In this document: piece after piece, positions 33,377 through 43,209 of the stretch
Numbering within the stretch: the stretch's first letter is position 1
Layout: the number at the start of each line of letters is the position of its first letter
Assembly (NCBI GenBank): GCA_026182355.1
Contig: JAPFBL010000529.1
Span: 124,001-188,000 of the forward strand
From: Hermatobates lingyangjiaoensis
Lineage: Eukaryota; Arthropoda; Insecta; Hemiptera; Hermatobatidae
Direction: 5' to 3'
DNA length: 64,000 bases
The notes under the pieces: generated by a model
The model's input: only the letters and a program-made list of their open reading frames with translations
Database searches by the model: none
What the model was told of the DNA's origin: nothing
Translations under genes and position numbers: made by a program

Positions 33377-33607
33377 TGAATGATGTAGCCATGGGTACTT
33401 TAGGAGAAAACAGAAGAGGCATTCAAAGCGGCATTGGGACTTGTTCTTGCACTGATGCTGGCATCTGCCATTGTGGTCCATACCCCACTCCTGCCTTTGA
33501 CTATGACAGCGGCGATGATGAGGACAACATGATAGACGACAGCTACCCTAAAAAAGATAACCTCGCTTTTCAGACTGACTTAGGACCGTCTCCTGCCTCC
33601 CTCCACA
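33377..33607 (+). CDS. Ret: Ret, exon 4 in window (end of cysteine-rich domain and acidic stalk)
   Basis: Acceptor TTACTTCCAG, donor GTAAGT from 33608, 231 bp. Begins VNDVAMGTLGENRRGIQSGI; GTCSC and ICHC match vertebrate RET (GTCNC, CFC) at the end of the Cys-rich domain. It then continues with an acidic stretch (DYDSGDDEDNMIDDSY) and a Ser/Pro-rich tail. This stalk between the Cys-rich domain and the membrane is longer than I recall for vertebrate RET. The last codon is A plus two bases of the next exon. Confidence 0.95.
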
Positions 33608-33611
33608 GTAA

Positions 33612-33800
33612 GTGCTTATTCCACGACGACACTTGTCAAATTATTGAGCAAACAACCAAATAATAGAAAGTTATTACTTACGACGTCAGTTGTCAAATTA
33701 TTAAGCAAACAACCAAATAATAGAAAGTTATTACGACATCAGTTGTCAAATTATTGAACAAACAATCAAATAATAGAAAGTTATTAGAGCAAAACAATCA
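33612..33800 (+). repeat. 53-57-bp tandem repeat starting at the exon-4 donor
   Basis: GTCAAATTATT(G/A)AGCAAAC recurs at 33635, 33692 and 33745 with AACCAAATAATAGAAAG between. It begins within 30 bp of the splice donor. Confidence 0.85.
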
Positions 33801-34340
33801 AACAAAAAAAAAGTTATTACTGAAGTTTACTGCAGTAACAACAAAATTGATACATTATGATTTAAATAACTAGATTAAATAATTCTAATAAACCGTGCAA
33901 ATATTTAATAAATAAACTTAAAAACCTTCTAATTTAGTCAATTCTTTAGAAAACTAATTAATTAAGTCTTAACTAACAACTATTTTAACTATTAACTATT
34001 AATTAAATTATTAATTAATTTGCAAATGATTAATTAACTCAGTTTTATTTGTGGTAAACTTCAAATAAATTCGGATGAGATAATTTCTTAAAAGTTTTAA
34101 TTTTTGACTTTGGTAGAAATTACTCAATTCTTCCGATACTAGTAATAATTTTAATAAATTAATGTTAATTTTAAGTAAAAGGATCGTATATATGTTACGT
34201 AATTTTTAGTTATTTTGATATTACACTCTTCATTATAATTAAATGTAATATAATAACAAATTATAAATATTATAATATGAAAATATCAATTTCTGTACTA
34301 TAAATACTGTAGAGAAGAATATATGTAACATCCGAGCTCA
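33800..34340. other. AT-rich intron stretch, nothing recognised
   Basis: No supported feature. Confidence 0.4.
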
Positions 34341-34344
34341 TAAA

Positions 34345-34455
34345 CTCCCTTTCTCATTCAATCAGTTTCGAATTTTGTCCATATTGACAAGAATGAAATT
34401 TGTATGTTTCACTCTAGAAGATGGACAAAGTCCGAAACAACAAGAATAAGGATGA
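34345..34455. mobile_element. Family R inverted hairpin pair
   Basis: Plus strand near 34412-34436: CTAGAAGA, T, GGAC-AAA-GTCC, GAAAC. Minus-strand partner near 34395-34365 reads ATGGACAAAATTCGAAACTG. Small palindromic unit with the common layout. Confidence 0.65.
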
Positions 34456-34496
34456 ACATTTACAAGGTAAAATGATATATGATCATCAAGATATAT

Positions 34497-34985
34497 GAAG
34501 TAAGTAAACAGTAAAGAAGATATATTCTTCATTAATTTCCACGATATTCAAGTTAGTAAAAAGTTAAGACGATATATTCTTCATTAATTATAACAATATT
34601 GAAGTTAGTAAAAAGTTAAGACGATATATTCTTCATTTATTATAACAATATTGAAGTTAGTAAAAAGTTAAGACGATATATTATTCACTAATTGTAACAA
34701 TATTGAAGTTAGTAAACAGCTAAGACGATATATTATTAACTAATTGTAACAATATTGAAGTTAGTAAACAGTTAAGACGATATATTATTCACTAATTGTA
34801 ACAATATTGAAGTTAGTAAACAGTTAAGACGATATATTATTCACTAATTGTAACAATATTGAAGTTAGTAAACAGTTAAGACGATATATTATTCACTAAT
34901 TGTAACAATATTGAAGTCAGTAAACAGTTAAGACGATATATTATTCACTAATTGTAACAATATTGAAGTCAGTAAATACTTTTAT
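34497..34985 (+). repeat. 52-bp tandem satellite
   Basis: GAAGTTAGTAAACAGTTAAG begins at 34757, 34809 and so on, an exact 52-bp period over about nine units. Left units have AAAAGTTAAGACG and ATTCTTCATTA, right units CAGTTAAG and ATTATTCACTA, so variants spread by block. A lone unit lies beyond the transmembrane exon at about 36333-36385. Confidence 0.93.
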
Positions 34986-35322
34986 ACATTTTCGAGTTAT
35001 ATTCTTATATTATTTTCTCATACTTGGAAATCATGAACAAAGCTTATACATAAATAAATTTTGTTAACAAAAAATACTCGTAATGCAATGACAGCATCTA
35101 ATCTACTTTCTCACTGAAATCAAATAAATCTGAAAACATTACGTTTCTGAACACTATGTGTTCAAATTACTTCGCGACCTCTGAAAGTCGTAATTTTTTT
35201 TAAAAAAAATATATTTAGGTGAAAAAATTGTTTATGATTTTCAAGTATCATTTTACGAACTTCAGTATTTAAAAAACACTTAATGACTCCCCTCTCTGGT
35301 CATTGTTAATAAACTTATTTTC

Positions 35323-36149
35323 ATTGTAGGGTAAAAATCTAATGAAATGGTCTCCACATATAAAACTTTTAATGATATAAACAACGCGTTTCGAACACGT
35401 AGTGTTCTTCCTCAGGCATTAACTAAAAAATACAATGACACCAGAGAGTTATCTATAGTACAAAGTAAATAAGTATAAAAATTAATATAAAACAAAATAA
35501 GGCAGAAAGTACGAACCTAAGGATGAGTGCCTCTGAATAAGACTGACTGGAAATGGAATGGACATGGGTGGGGGTATAGGGTACATCTGTTTCTTATTAG
35601 AGCAGGTACATTTTTCTCTTAAAGTTAGGCTGAGCCTTTACATTTTCTTTTAGACTAAGTGTAGGAAACATATTGAAAAAATAACACACAGAGCTATAAC
35701 GAAATATAAATAAAATATATGTATAAGGAGAAAGTAGAACTTTTTTTTTTATTTATTTTTTTTTATATAAATAAATTAAGAAACGCTGTACATTTGGGAA
35801 TTTGCTCTAATTATTGGGAATTATTACCTGCTCTAATAAGAAACAGATGTACCCTATACCCCCACCCATGTCCATTCCATTTCCAGTCAGTCTTATTCAG
35901 AGGCACTCATCCTTAGGTTCGTACTTTCTGCCTTATTTTGTTTTATATTAATTTTTATACTTATTTACTTTGTACTATAGATAACTCTCTGGTGTCATTG
36001 TATTTTTTTAGTTAATGCCTGAAGAAGAACACTACGTGTTCGAAACGCGTTGTTTATATCATTAAAAGTTTTATATGTGGAGACCATTTCATTAGATTTT
36101 TACCCTACAATGAGTAAATACCACATAATAACTGATTGCACTACATTAG
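35323..36149. mobile_element. Family A long palindrome (827 bp) with 12-bp duplication
   Basis: Flanked by AAACTTATTTTC (35311-35322 and 36150-36161). Arms of about 270 bp or more are nearly perfect mirror images. Hairpins at about 35416-35390(-) and 36018-36045(+): CTGAAGA, A, GAACAC-TAC-GTGTTC, GAAACGCG. The longest arms of this family here. The right duplication is 22 bp from the transmembrane exon. Confidence 0.95.
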
Positions 36150-36183
36150 AAACTTATTTTCTTTTCTTTTTTTTTTGTTTCAG

Positions 36184-36274
36184 ACTATTGTGATAAGAAA
36201 TGCAAAATAGCTGCATCCATAGCCACTTCCCTCTTCATTGGGATCATCGCTATATTTGCTCTTCTAAAGAAATC
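36184..36274 (+). CDS. Ret: Ret, exon 5 in window (transmembrane helix)
   Basis: Acceptor tract TTTTCTTTTCTTTT then TTGTTTCAG, donor GTAAGT from 36275, 91 bp. Begins (A)AC = Asn, YCDKKCK, which parallels the LCDELC before the membrane in vertebrate RET. A hydrophobic helix follows (IAASIATSLFIG, IIAIFALL) and then the stop-transfer Lys-Lys. This anchors the receptor in the plasma membrane. The last codon is TC plus one base. The exon is enclosed between a long palindrome and a stray satellite unit. Confidence 0.93.
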
Positions 36275-36332
36275 GTAAGTTTCTTTTACATTTCTAGTGC
36301 CTAAGCGGCTTTATGAATCATTTTGACTTCAT

Positions 36333-36385
36333 AAAGTTAAGTAGTAAAAACTTAACACGATATATTCTTCATTAATATTCTTGTC
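36333..36385 (+). repeat. Stray unit of the 52-bp satellite
   Basis: GTAGTAAAAACTTAACACG then ATATATTCTTCATTAAT matches the units at 34497-34985, but lies on the other side of the transmembrane exon. Confidence 0.75.
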
Positions 36386-36442
36386 TTGTTATTAATAACA
36401 GTCTTGTTTGTGTCCAGTTTGGATCGACATTTCGTTTTTAAA

Positions 36443-36446
<4 letters not shown>

Positions 36447-36489
<43 letters not shown>
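36447..36489. repeat. (TA)n microsatellite
   Basis: Pure TA run bordering a palindromic insertion. Confidence 0.95.
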
Positions 36490-36491
<2 letters not shown>

Positions 36492-36690
36492 ATGATAAAC
36501 GAAAAACGGTCCGGCAGGACAGATGACACTTAAAATAAACAGTGACACATAGACTGAAACATAACAAAAGACTCAATTTTCAATATTTCGATCGTAATGG
36601 CGGTCGAAATATTGAAAAGTGAGACTTTTGTTATGTTTCAGTCTATGTGTCACTGTTTATTTTAAGTATATATATATATATATATATATA
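36490..36690. mobile_element. Family M palindrome in (TA)n
   Basis: Mirror arms GTGACACATAGACTGAAAC and its complement, meeting at TTTCGATCGTAATGGCGGTC then GAAATATTG. Flanked by TA runs. Confidence 0.78.
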
Positions 36691-36691
36691 G

Positions 36692-36935
36692 AGTTCAATA
36701 TAGACAAAGAAACATAGAGAAATCAAAAGAACACACTTACAGTCTCTAATTTAGACTTACAGTCTCTAACCGTCTCTGAACCAGTGCGCTTGGTTTCCCT
36801 CTCTTATCTCTCCTGAAGACGGTTCAAACCGAAAATTAGAGACTGTAAGTGTGTTCTTTTGATTTCTCTATGTTTCTTTGTCTATATAGAACTGTATTTG
36901 TCCGTTTTGGATCGTATTTCCAATGAAAAAGAATA
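36692..36935. mobile_element. Family D insertion (arms flanking CTGAAGAC hairpin)
   Basis: Hairpin 36811-36833: CTGAAGA, C, GGTT-CA-AACC, GAAA. Mirror arms GAAACATAGAGAAATC and AAGAACACACTTACAG. Left hairpin partly deleted. A full pair is at 61338-61650. Confidence 0.82.
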
Positions 36936-36984
36936 TATATATATATCAACTCCTACAGGTTTGCAAATATATATATATCAGCTC

Positions 36985-37510
36985 AAATATATCAGCCGTT
37001 TGTTCAATTCTCTGGGTTGGTCAATTCTCTTGGTTCGAAATTAAACTCTCATGGTCGACATTTCAGTTTTATTAAAAAACTTTTTGATAAGCAGAAGTAA
37101 AAATTTTTTTGAATAAGAAAATTAAATTTACATTATTTAAAAAAAATAACAATGTTTACTAGTCAAAAGCTACAACTAGACTAATCAGATAACATAACAC
37201 TCATACCTCAAATACTGAGGTTTGAGGTTCATTGTTACAGTGTTTGAGGTTGCTTGTAATCTTATCTTATTAGTCTAGTTCAAGCTTTTGACTAGTAAAC
37301 ATTGTTAGTTTGTTTAAATAATGTAACTTAAATTTCATTATTCGAAAAATTCTCAATTTTTCAAAAATTTCTCAACCTATCAAAAAGGTTTTAAATAAAA
37401 CAGAAACGTCTGCAACGAGGGTTAAATTTTTTAGAAAATTGACCGAATCACGATTACATAATGCAACTATTCTATCAAACGGTTGATCTATTATTCAATT
37501 TGTTATATAT
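36985..37510. mobile_element. Family N inverted pair with long spacer
   Basis: Left minus arm 36985-37085 (CAGCCGTTTGTTCAATTC to the AAAAACTTTTTGATAAGC hairpin side) and right plus arm 37370-37510 (CTATCAAAAAGGTTTTAAAT, AAAACAGAAACGTC). Between them a smaller palindrome (37150-37320) centred on GAGGTTTGAGGTTC. Confidence 0.65.
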
Positions 37511-37529
37511 GTAATCAATGTTCATATGG

Positions 37530-37685
37530 CAATGAGAAATTTGAAAAAAAGACTTAAGGTCTTTCAACCGTAACAAGTGGTCTTCGTCAGAGTCAAAAAC
37601 CCAACTGTCCCCCCCCCCCCCCCCCTCTTATTGTGGTTTCATCATTGATTGTTATTTCACGTGTATGTTGTGAAATCTTGTTATA
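37530..37685. mobile_element. Family B insertion interrupted by poly-C
   Basis: Minus arm (ATGAGAAATTTG, TTTCAACCGTAACAAG) reaches AACCCAACTGT, then a C run (37609-37625), then the outer part of a plus arm. The C run replaces the right hairpin. Confidence 0.75.
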
Positions 37686-37694
37686 TATATATAC

Positions 37695-37990
37695 CAAAGT
37701 TCAAAAAAGAAGAATAGTAACACAGAGAAAGAGACAAACTTACTAACTCAAATTTTCAAATAATCTGTCTTCAGGAGAAAAGAGAGTAGGAGACCAAGCA
37801 CGCCGGAAACGCAAAGGCAGGAGACAAGGTACGTATACTTGGTTTACAACTCTCTTTTCTCCTGAAGATGAATTATTCGAAAATTTGAGTTAGTAAGTGT
37901 GTCTCTTTCTCTGTGTGTTACTATTCTTCGTTTTTCAACTTGTTTGTGTCAAGTTTGGATCGACTTTCTGTTATTAAACTGTATATATAT
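37695..37990. mobile_element. Family E inverted pair
   Basis: Plus hairpin near 37863-37884: CTGAAGA, T, GAAT-T-ATTC, GAAA. Left arm (minus) reads CTGAAGA, C, AGAT-T-ATTT, GAAA. Stems differ but both still pair. Interior contains ACGCCGGAAACGCAAAGG. Confidence 0.8.
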
Positions 37991-37991
37991 A

Positions 37992-38092
37992 TATAAATGA
38001 TCAAATCACAATATGAAATGGGGAAACAAGACTAAGATCTTTCTACCGTAACAAGCGGTCTTCGTCAGAGTCAAAACCCGATATATATATAT
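37992..38092 (-). mobile_element. Family B arm (minus)
   Basis: ATGATCAAATCACAATATG to GTCTTCGTCAGAGTC, between two (TA)n tracts. Single arm. Confidence 0.8.
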
Positions 38093-38159
38093 ATATAAAA
38101 TAAAGTTTAAATAAATAAAAGATTTAAAAGATAAAATAAATCTTTTTATCTATATATAT

Positions 38160-38390
38160 ATATATATATATATATACATTTAGGTAGCTCACCACAAATG
38201 ATTGAAGACAATCGCTCCGAGGCCTTTCGTTTTCATGTCGTCAGAGAGCAAGTGAATGCAAGTTGTGGACGTTTTGCTTTATTCACTTGCTCCCTGACGA
38301 CATCATAAACGATAGGGTTCAGAGCGATTATCTTCAATCATTTGTGGTAAGTTACCTGAATATTTATACACGTGTTATTGTGACAATTTC
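38160..38390. mobile_element. Family J inverted pair
   Basis: Mirror ends ACCACAAATGATTGAAGAC and its complement. Cores: minus CTGACGACATGAAAACGAAA, plus CTGACGACATCATAAACGAT. Very short stems, so it is a weak member of the hairpin group. A relative is at 46020-46085. Confidence 0.65.
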
Positions 38391-38392
38391 GT

Positions 38393-38421
38393 ATATATAT
38401 ATTATATATAATATATATATA

Positions 38422-38453
<32 letters not shown>

Positions 38454-38545
38454 GATCAAATCACAATAAGAAATGGGAAAACAAGACTAAGATCTTTCAA
38501 CCGTAACAAGCGGTCTTCGTCAGAGTCAAAAACCCAACTAATTTT
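38393..38545 (-). mobile_element. (TA)n and family B arm (minus)
   Basis: TA-rich run 38393-38452 followed by a single family B arm ending AAAAACCCAACTAA. Confidence 0.8.
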
Positions 38546-39115
38546 TGTATTGTATATATAAAATATAAAAATTATATTGTATTGTATTGTATATAAAAAT
38601 TGTATATATATATATACAATATTTTTCTTTATCCACGATTGGTCCAGCGTTGGACAAAACTTGGATAAAAAAAAAATATTATAGAATATATATTTTCAAG
38701 ATAAGAACACATATTTAGATTTATATAAGTTATTTACTTGGTGGGGAAGAAAAGAGATGTCATTCAGTTTGTAAAGGAATTACAAAGAGAGACTATTATA
38801 TAAGAATAGAATGGAATTAAGTGTGATCAAAGTAGAACATACCTGAAGAATAATAAATAAAATTGTAACGCCTTTCCACTACATAAACACTAATGAATGC
38901 AGTAGTTAGATACTAACTGAGCAATCCTTCTTAGTGAGGATAGTAGAAATAAAACATCTGAGAGCGATGGGGTCAAAGCGAGTATTTAATTCTTAAGCCT
39001 GCAATCATTCCGAGGAATAGAATGCACCCGCTCTTTATTACTTCTCATCGAATACTTTAGTAGGCAACTCTTTACATTTTCACTATTCTTGAACACAGTA
39101 GTAATCGTAGTAGGC
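38546..39115. other. Intron stretch, nothing recognised
   Basis: Short TATATTGTATTG repeats near 38550-38620; no gene supported. Confidence 0.4.
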
Positions 39116-39766
39116 AACACTGAAGGGTTGCAGTGGCAGTCCCAAAAAAGGGAGCACACATAGACCGAACATTGAGCCGTTTGTGATACCACACAATGAT
39201 ACACTGGGAGTAACAAATTTTGCATAACTCAAGTGTATTTAGAGAGTAGGTTAGGTTAGGTTAGGTTGCAGTGGCAGTTCAACAAGGGAACACACGTAGG
39301 CCAAGCATTGGCCCTTTGTGATACCACACAATGAAGATTGATTCTACAGTGGGAGTCCTAAAGTTTGCCTAACTCAAATGTATTTAGAGTAGGGGTCTTT
39401 AACGAGTACCTGACATCGTACAGGCTTGAGACCGACAGTTTAACGTCCTTCTCCGAGTGACGACGTGCTCAGATTTATTCACCTCCCGCGTGAATAAATG
39501 ATTGAACCCCGGTCCTATCAGTTCAGAGGTGAGCACGTAACCACTGAGCTAGCCTGACCCCCTATTTAGAGAGTAAGGGATCTTTAACAATTACCTGACA
39601 TCGTACAGGCTTGGGGCCGACAGCTTAACATCCTCTCCGAGGGACAACGTGCTCAGATTTATTCACTTTTCACATGAATAAATCAAAGGCCATAGTGGGT
39701 ATTGAACTCCGTACCTACCAGTTGAAAGGCAAGCGCGTTGCCAATGAGCAAACCTGGCCCCGAATA
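39116..39766 (-). mobile_element. tRNA-derived SINE (minus) split by a second SINE
   Basis: 3' part at 39116-39236 and 5' head at 39576-39766 (minus-strand B box from GGTACGGAGTTCAATACCC). The split is caused by the SINE at 39250-39562. Confidence 0.88.
39250..39562 (-). mobile_element. tRNA-derived SINE with CCTAA tail, nested
   Basis: Flanked by TATTTAGAGAGTA (39237-39249 and 39563-39575). Minus-strand head GGTCAGGCTAGCTCAGTGG, B box GGTTCAATC near 39514, 3' end CTGCAACCTAACCTAACC. The tail is three CCTAA units, the complement of the arthropod telomere repeat. Confidence 0.93.
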
Positions 39767-39832
39767 CAGCAGTAATACGAAACACCTTTAACGAAGAAGG
39801 AATACTAACTAGTGCTCGCCTTAAAGGAAGTA

Positions 39833-40184
39833 CAATGGTACCTTGGTTCTGGAGCATAATTCGTTCTAGAATTTTTCTCGACAATCAATTTCATTGAAAA
39901 ACAAAGCTAATTTTCACATAAAAAGTACATAATGGGAAATGGGATAATCCGTTCGGTCAGATCATAAAAAGGTATTATTTTTTATATATTGTAGGTTTCT
40001 TTATATAAAAACATGTACATATAAACTAATAAAAATACAATATTAAATCTAAAGTAAAATAGTAACTTAATCTGGTTTCGACGACAGTTCAAGTTCCAAA
40101 AATTATGTGGGGCATAATTTTCTCATCTCTGTTCGAATTCCGATTTCTTCAATTTAAGTTTTTCGAACACCAAAGTACCTCTGT
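39833..40184. mobile_element. Mariner-type MITE
   Basis: Left end TACAATGGTACCTTGG and right end CACCAAAGTACCTCTGT are inverted, in the style of the widespread TACAGTGGTACCTC element ends. Non-coding interior. A related single end lies at 52210-52318. Confidence 0.7.
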
Positions 40185-40284
40185 GCAAGTAATTTAAGAG
40201 AGTTGAAAGGTTTTTTCTTTGCTAAAAAATATAAATAATTGCTATTAAATTCCAGTTTTACAATGTACCACAGTTTGATAAATT

Positions 40285-40400
40285 ACAAAAAGACTCCCGT
40301 TGTAGAATGTTCATTGTGTGGTATCACAAATGGCCCAATGTTTAGCCTATGTGTGTGTTCCTTTGTGGGACTGCCATTCTAACCTACATTGTTGCCTTCT
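40285..40400 (+). mobile_element. SINE 3' fragment
   Basis: GTAGAATGTTCATTGTGTGG, then GTGGGACTGCCATTCTAACC: the last about 110 bp of the SINE family. Confidence 0.75.
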
Positions 40401-40448
40401 ACTATTGGTATAGTTGACTTGATTGTATTGAGATAGCATATATTAGAA

Positions 40449-41182
40449 CACTGTTAGCCAAACTTTTTCGAGTGACCGCCCCCTTGGGTCCATAAACCTA
40501 TAACTCAACACCCTTCAATAATAATCAGATTCTTAGACTTAATAACCAAATGAGTAACATTTTAATAATTAAATTAAAATAACACCTAATCGAATATTTA
40601 TGTAGAATCCAATAGATGTATTGTTTCATAGCATAATTATGCAAAGGAATTAATACACAATAAAAGAAACTTAGTGAGAATATATGATGCTTTTAACATA
40701 AAAATGAATTATCAAAACAAATAATTTTAAGAAACCGTTTCCTGGAAGTTTATATGTTGTCATTTTAAGGTAAAATGGATAAACCAACAAAAGTCTCCAC
40801 ACAAATGAAGTTTTATTCAACGCGTTTCGAACACTTTGTGGTAATCATCAGGAAGACACCAAGGATGTGGTACTGACGGGTTGGTTAAGTGAAGACAACT
40901 GATGATGAACACAAAGTGTTCGAAACGCGTTGAATAAAACTTCATTTGTGTGGAGACTTTTGTTGGTTTATCCATTTTACCTCAGAATGAGTAAATACCA
41001 CACAATTACGGATTGCACAACTAATGATTTATATGTTGTGTTTTCACTTAAATTTAGAAATTATATTGCATGAACATTTTCAATTTTTGCAAATAGTATC
41101 CCCGCTCCTTTTTGCATTACCGCCCCCCGATATCAAAGCACCGCCCCCAGGGGGGCGGTACCGTCCACTTTGGGAAACACTG
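40449..41182. mobile_element. hAT-type non-autonomous element (copy 2)
   Basis: Perfect 8-bp duplication TATTAGAA (40441-40448 and 41183-41190). Ends CACTGTTAGCCAAACTT and GTCCACTTTGGGAAACACTG. Related to 20049-20818. Interrupted by a family A palindrome. Its right end is 60 bp from the next Ret exon. Confidence 0.93.
40761..41027. mobile_element. Family A (subfamily 2) palindrome with 12-bp duplication
   Basis: Flanked by TTTATATGTTGT (40749-40760 and 41028-41039), both inside hAT copy 2. Right hairpin 40901-40929: CTGATGA, T, GAACAC-AAA-GTGTTC, GAAACGCG. In the left one the stem has a GTGGTAATC change. The cleanest complete short copy. Confidence 0.95.
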
Positions 41183-41242
41183 TATTAGAATAACAGTTAT
41201 GATTTGATTGTAGAATTGCAAGCGATGTTTTGATGTGTTTAG

Positions 41243-41357
41243 GAGAAGGAGTGGAACAAAGGCAAGAGGAGCTCTTGAAGAGAGTATGTCAAACACCCAG
41301 CTAGTGCCACTGTACTCGTGTTACCTCCACCCACATGTCAACACAGCTATGCCTGAG
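41243..41357 (+). CDS. Ret: Ret, exon 6 in window (juxtamembrane segment)
   Basis: Acceptor TGATGTGTTTAG, donor GTCAGT from 41358, 115 bp. TC of the previous exon plus G gives Ser, then RRSGTKARGALEESMSNTQL and a segment ending VNTAMPE at a codon boundary. A basic run directly inside the membrane fits a juxtamembrane region. Sequence here is poorly conserved in the family, so the call rests on phase and on position between the helix and kinase exons. Confidence 0.82.
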
Positions 41358-41429
41358 GTCAGTACTTCAACACATAAGTTGTATCTGCAGCATGAGCAAT
41401 GGTATAGTAACTATTTATGCCTCTCGGGT

Positions 41430-41945
41430 CGGTCGTAAGATTTGCCGATTGATTACAATCAATGATCTAACTTTAGACTTCTGTTATTAGTCCCATACTT
41501 TCATCTTATTACAATACTCGTATACATATATACAGTCATTATCAAAGAGAGTCGGTCGTAAGATTTGCGTCCCCCCCGCCCCCGAAACCGTTGATAGTCC
41601 GTCAATCTTCAAAAATTCCAGAAAGTTCTCAAGATATTAATTTTCAAGCAATTACAATCAATGATCTAACTTTAGACTTCTGGTATTAGTCCCATACTTT
41701 CATCTTATTAACAGTACTTGTATACATAAGTTAATTTGAGTGAGTAGGAACTCGAATTGTAAATGACACAGGAATGAAAGGTAATGTTTATTATACAAGC
41801 GCGACACACTGACTGGCTGACCCCCTCCTCGAGGCCAGCCTTGATAATCTGTCTCTGTGTGTAAACAAACACTTTGACCCGCGTATGCCGGCGGTACAGT
41901 CACCGCCAACCCCGCTAACTCATATATACAGTCATTATCAAAACA
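41430..41945 (+). repeat. Local duplication with an extra insert
   Basis: GATTACAATCAATGATCTAAC through ATACAGTCATTATCAAA occurs at 41452-41550 and again from 41648. The second copy is opened between TATACATA and CATATATAC by about 180 bp containing GACTGGCTGACCCCC and GCCGGCGGTACAG. GTCGGTCGTAAGATTTGC is also repeated (41429, 41551). Confidence 0.75.
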
Positions 41946-41999
41946 ATAACTTAATCATTCAAATCATAAAAAAATTATTCAATTAAATTAACAGGCTAC

Positions 42000-42420
42000 T
42001 CAAACAAATATGATAAACTTTCAACCACTTAAAAAAATAGTTAATGAAAAATTTAATATACATATATTTATAATCTGCAAATATTACAGTTGAAAAATCC
42101 GTTTAAAAACAGTATTATGCACATAAAAAAGTAAATATGATTACGAACTTAAAAACTCATTTTGGTATATAATTTCAGATTTTTTTTTACCTTTTTATTA
42201 TTTTAATTTTTTTTCTATTTTATGATTTTACCCCCATCAAAAAGCCGCCCCTGATACGTGCCGCTCGGGGTTGATCCCTCCTCCCTCCCGCCTTGCTATG
42301 CCACGGAGCATGAGGATCTTTACAGTGTAACCATTTTAACAAGATAGAAGTACAAGCAAACTTTTACTGTAGTCCAGAGTCCTACTCTTATGAATATTAT
42401 GTAGCTTTTACTGTAAGATA
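42000..42420. other. AT-rich stretch with family Y end
   Basis: Only the GC-rich repeat end at 42180-42305 (compare 32570-32700) is notable. Confidence 0.45.
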
Positions 42421-42424
42421 TAGA

Positions 42425-43209
42425 GGAGGTAGAGTAGTCCAGTGGTTTGCGTGCTCCCCTCTGTTAGCCGCATAAGACTTGTAAGGATGGACAGCTCACA
42501 ATCCAAGGCGAGATCGTGCGGACCTACCATCCAAGGACTTCGAGACCATCTTCCTACCATCCAGAGACACAACCCACCCCATTACACCCAGTAAAAGAAA
42601 AACTTGAAAAAAAAACAGGTTTTAACCGCATAAGACTTGTAAGGACGGACAGCTCCCAAGCCAAGGAGAGATCGTGCGGACCTACCATCCAAGGACTTCG
42701 TGACCAGACTATCTTCCTACCATCCAGAGACACAACCCACCCCATTATACCCAGTAAGAGAAAAACTTGAAAAAAAAACAGGTTTTAACCGCATAAGACT
42801 TGTAAGGTCAGACAGCTCCCAATCCAAGGCGAGATCGTGCGGACCTACCATCCAAGGACTTCGAGACCATCTTCCTACCATCCAGAGACACAACCCACCC
42901 CATTATACCCAGTAAGAGAAAAACTTGAAAAAAAAAACAGGTTTTAACCGCATAAGACTTGTAAAGACGGAGGCGCAATCGAGAGGACTTTCCACCACCA
43001 GATACCGACTCAGGTTAACTATCCGCCAAGGCTGTACTTTTCTTAGTTCATGTCATGAAAGGACCATTCAGGCATGTGAAGCCCCCCCTCACCACGACAG
43101 GGTGAAGGCACATCGGAAGGGAGAAGTCGTGGAGCCATCGCGTCTTTCCCAAGCCTGTATAATTTAATGCAATCATTAAAGATCCCTACTCTAAAACAGA
43201 ACTGATTTA
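42425..43209 (+). mobile_element. SINE head with embedded 159-bp satellite
   Basis: SINE-like head (GTAGTCCAGTGGTTTGCGTG) runs into CCGCATAAGACTTGTAAGG repeats (42468-42968), then resumes SINE body sequence (AAGCCTGTATAATTTAATG and TAAAGATCCCTACTC near 43150-43190). The 3' end continues after a family A array, at 43917-44010. Confidence 0.75.
42468..42968 (+). repeat. 159-bp tandem repeat (three units plus part)
   Basis: CCGCATAAGACTTGTAA begins at 42468, 42626, 42789 and 42948. Units contain GAGATCGTGCGGACCTACC and CATCCAGAGACACAACCCAC and are nearly identical, so recent. Open frames across the units are by-products. Confidence 0.93.

Noticed and set aside
42516..43167. Repetitive Pro/Ser/Thr-rich frames
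   Set aside because: Produced by the 159-bp satellite; the frame shifts between units.
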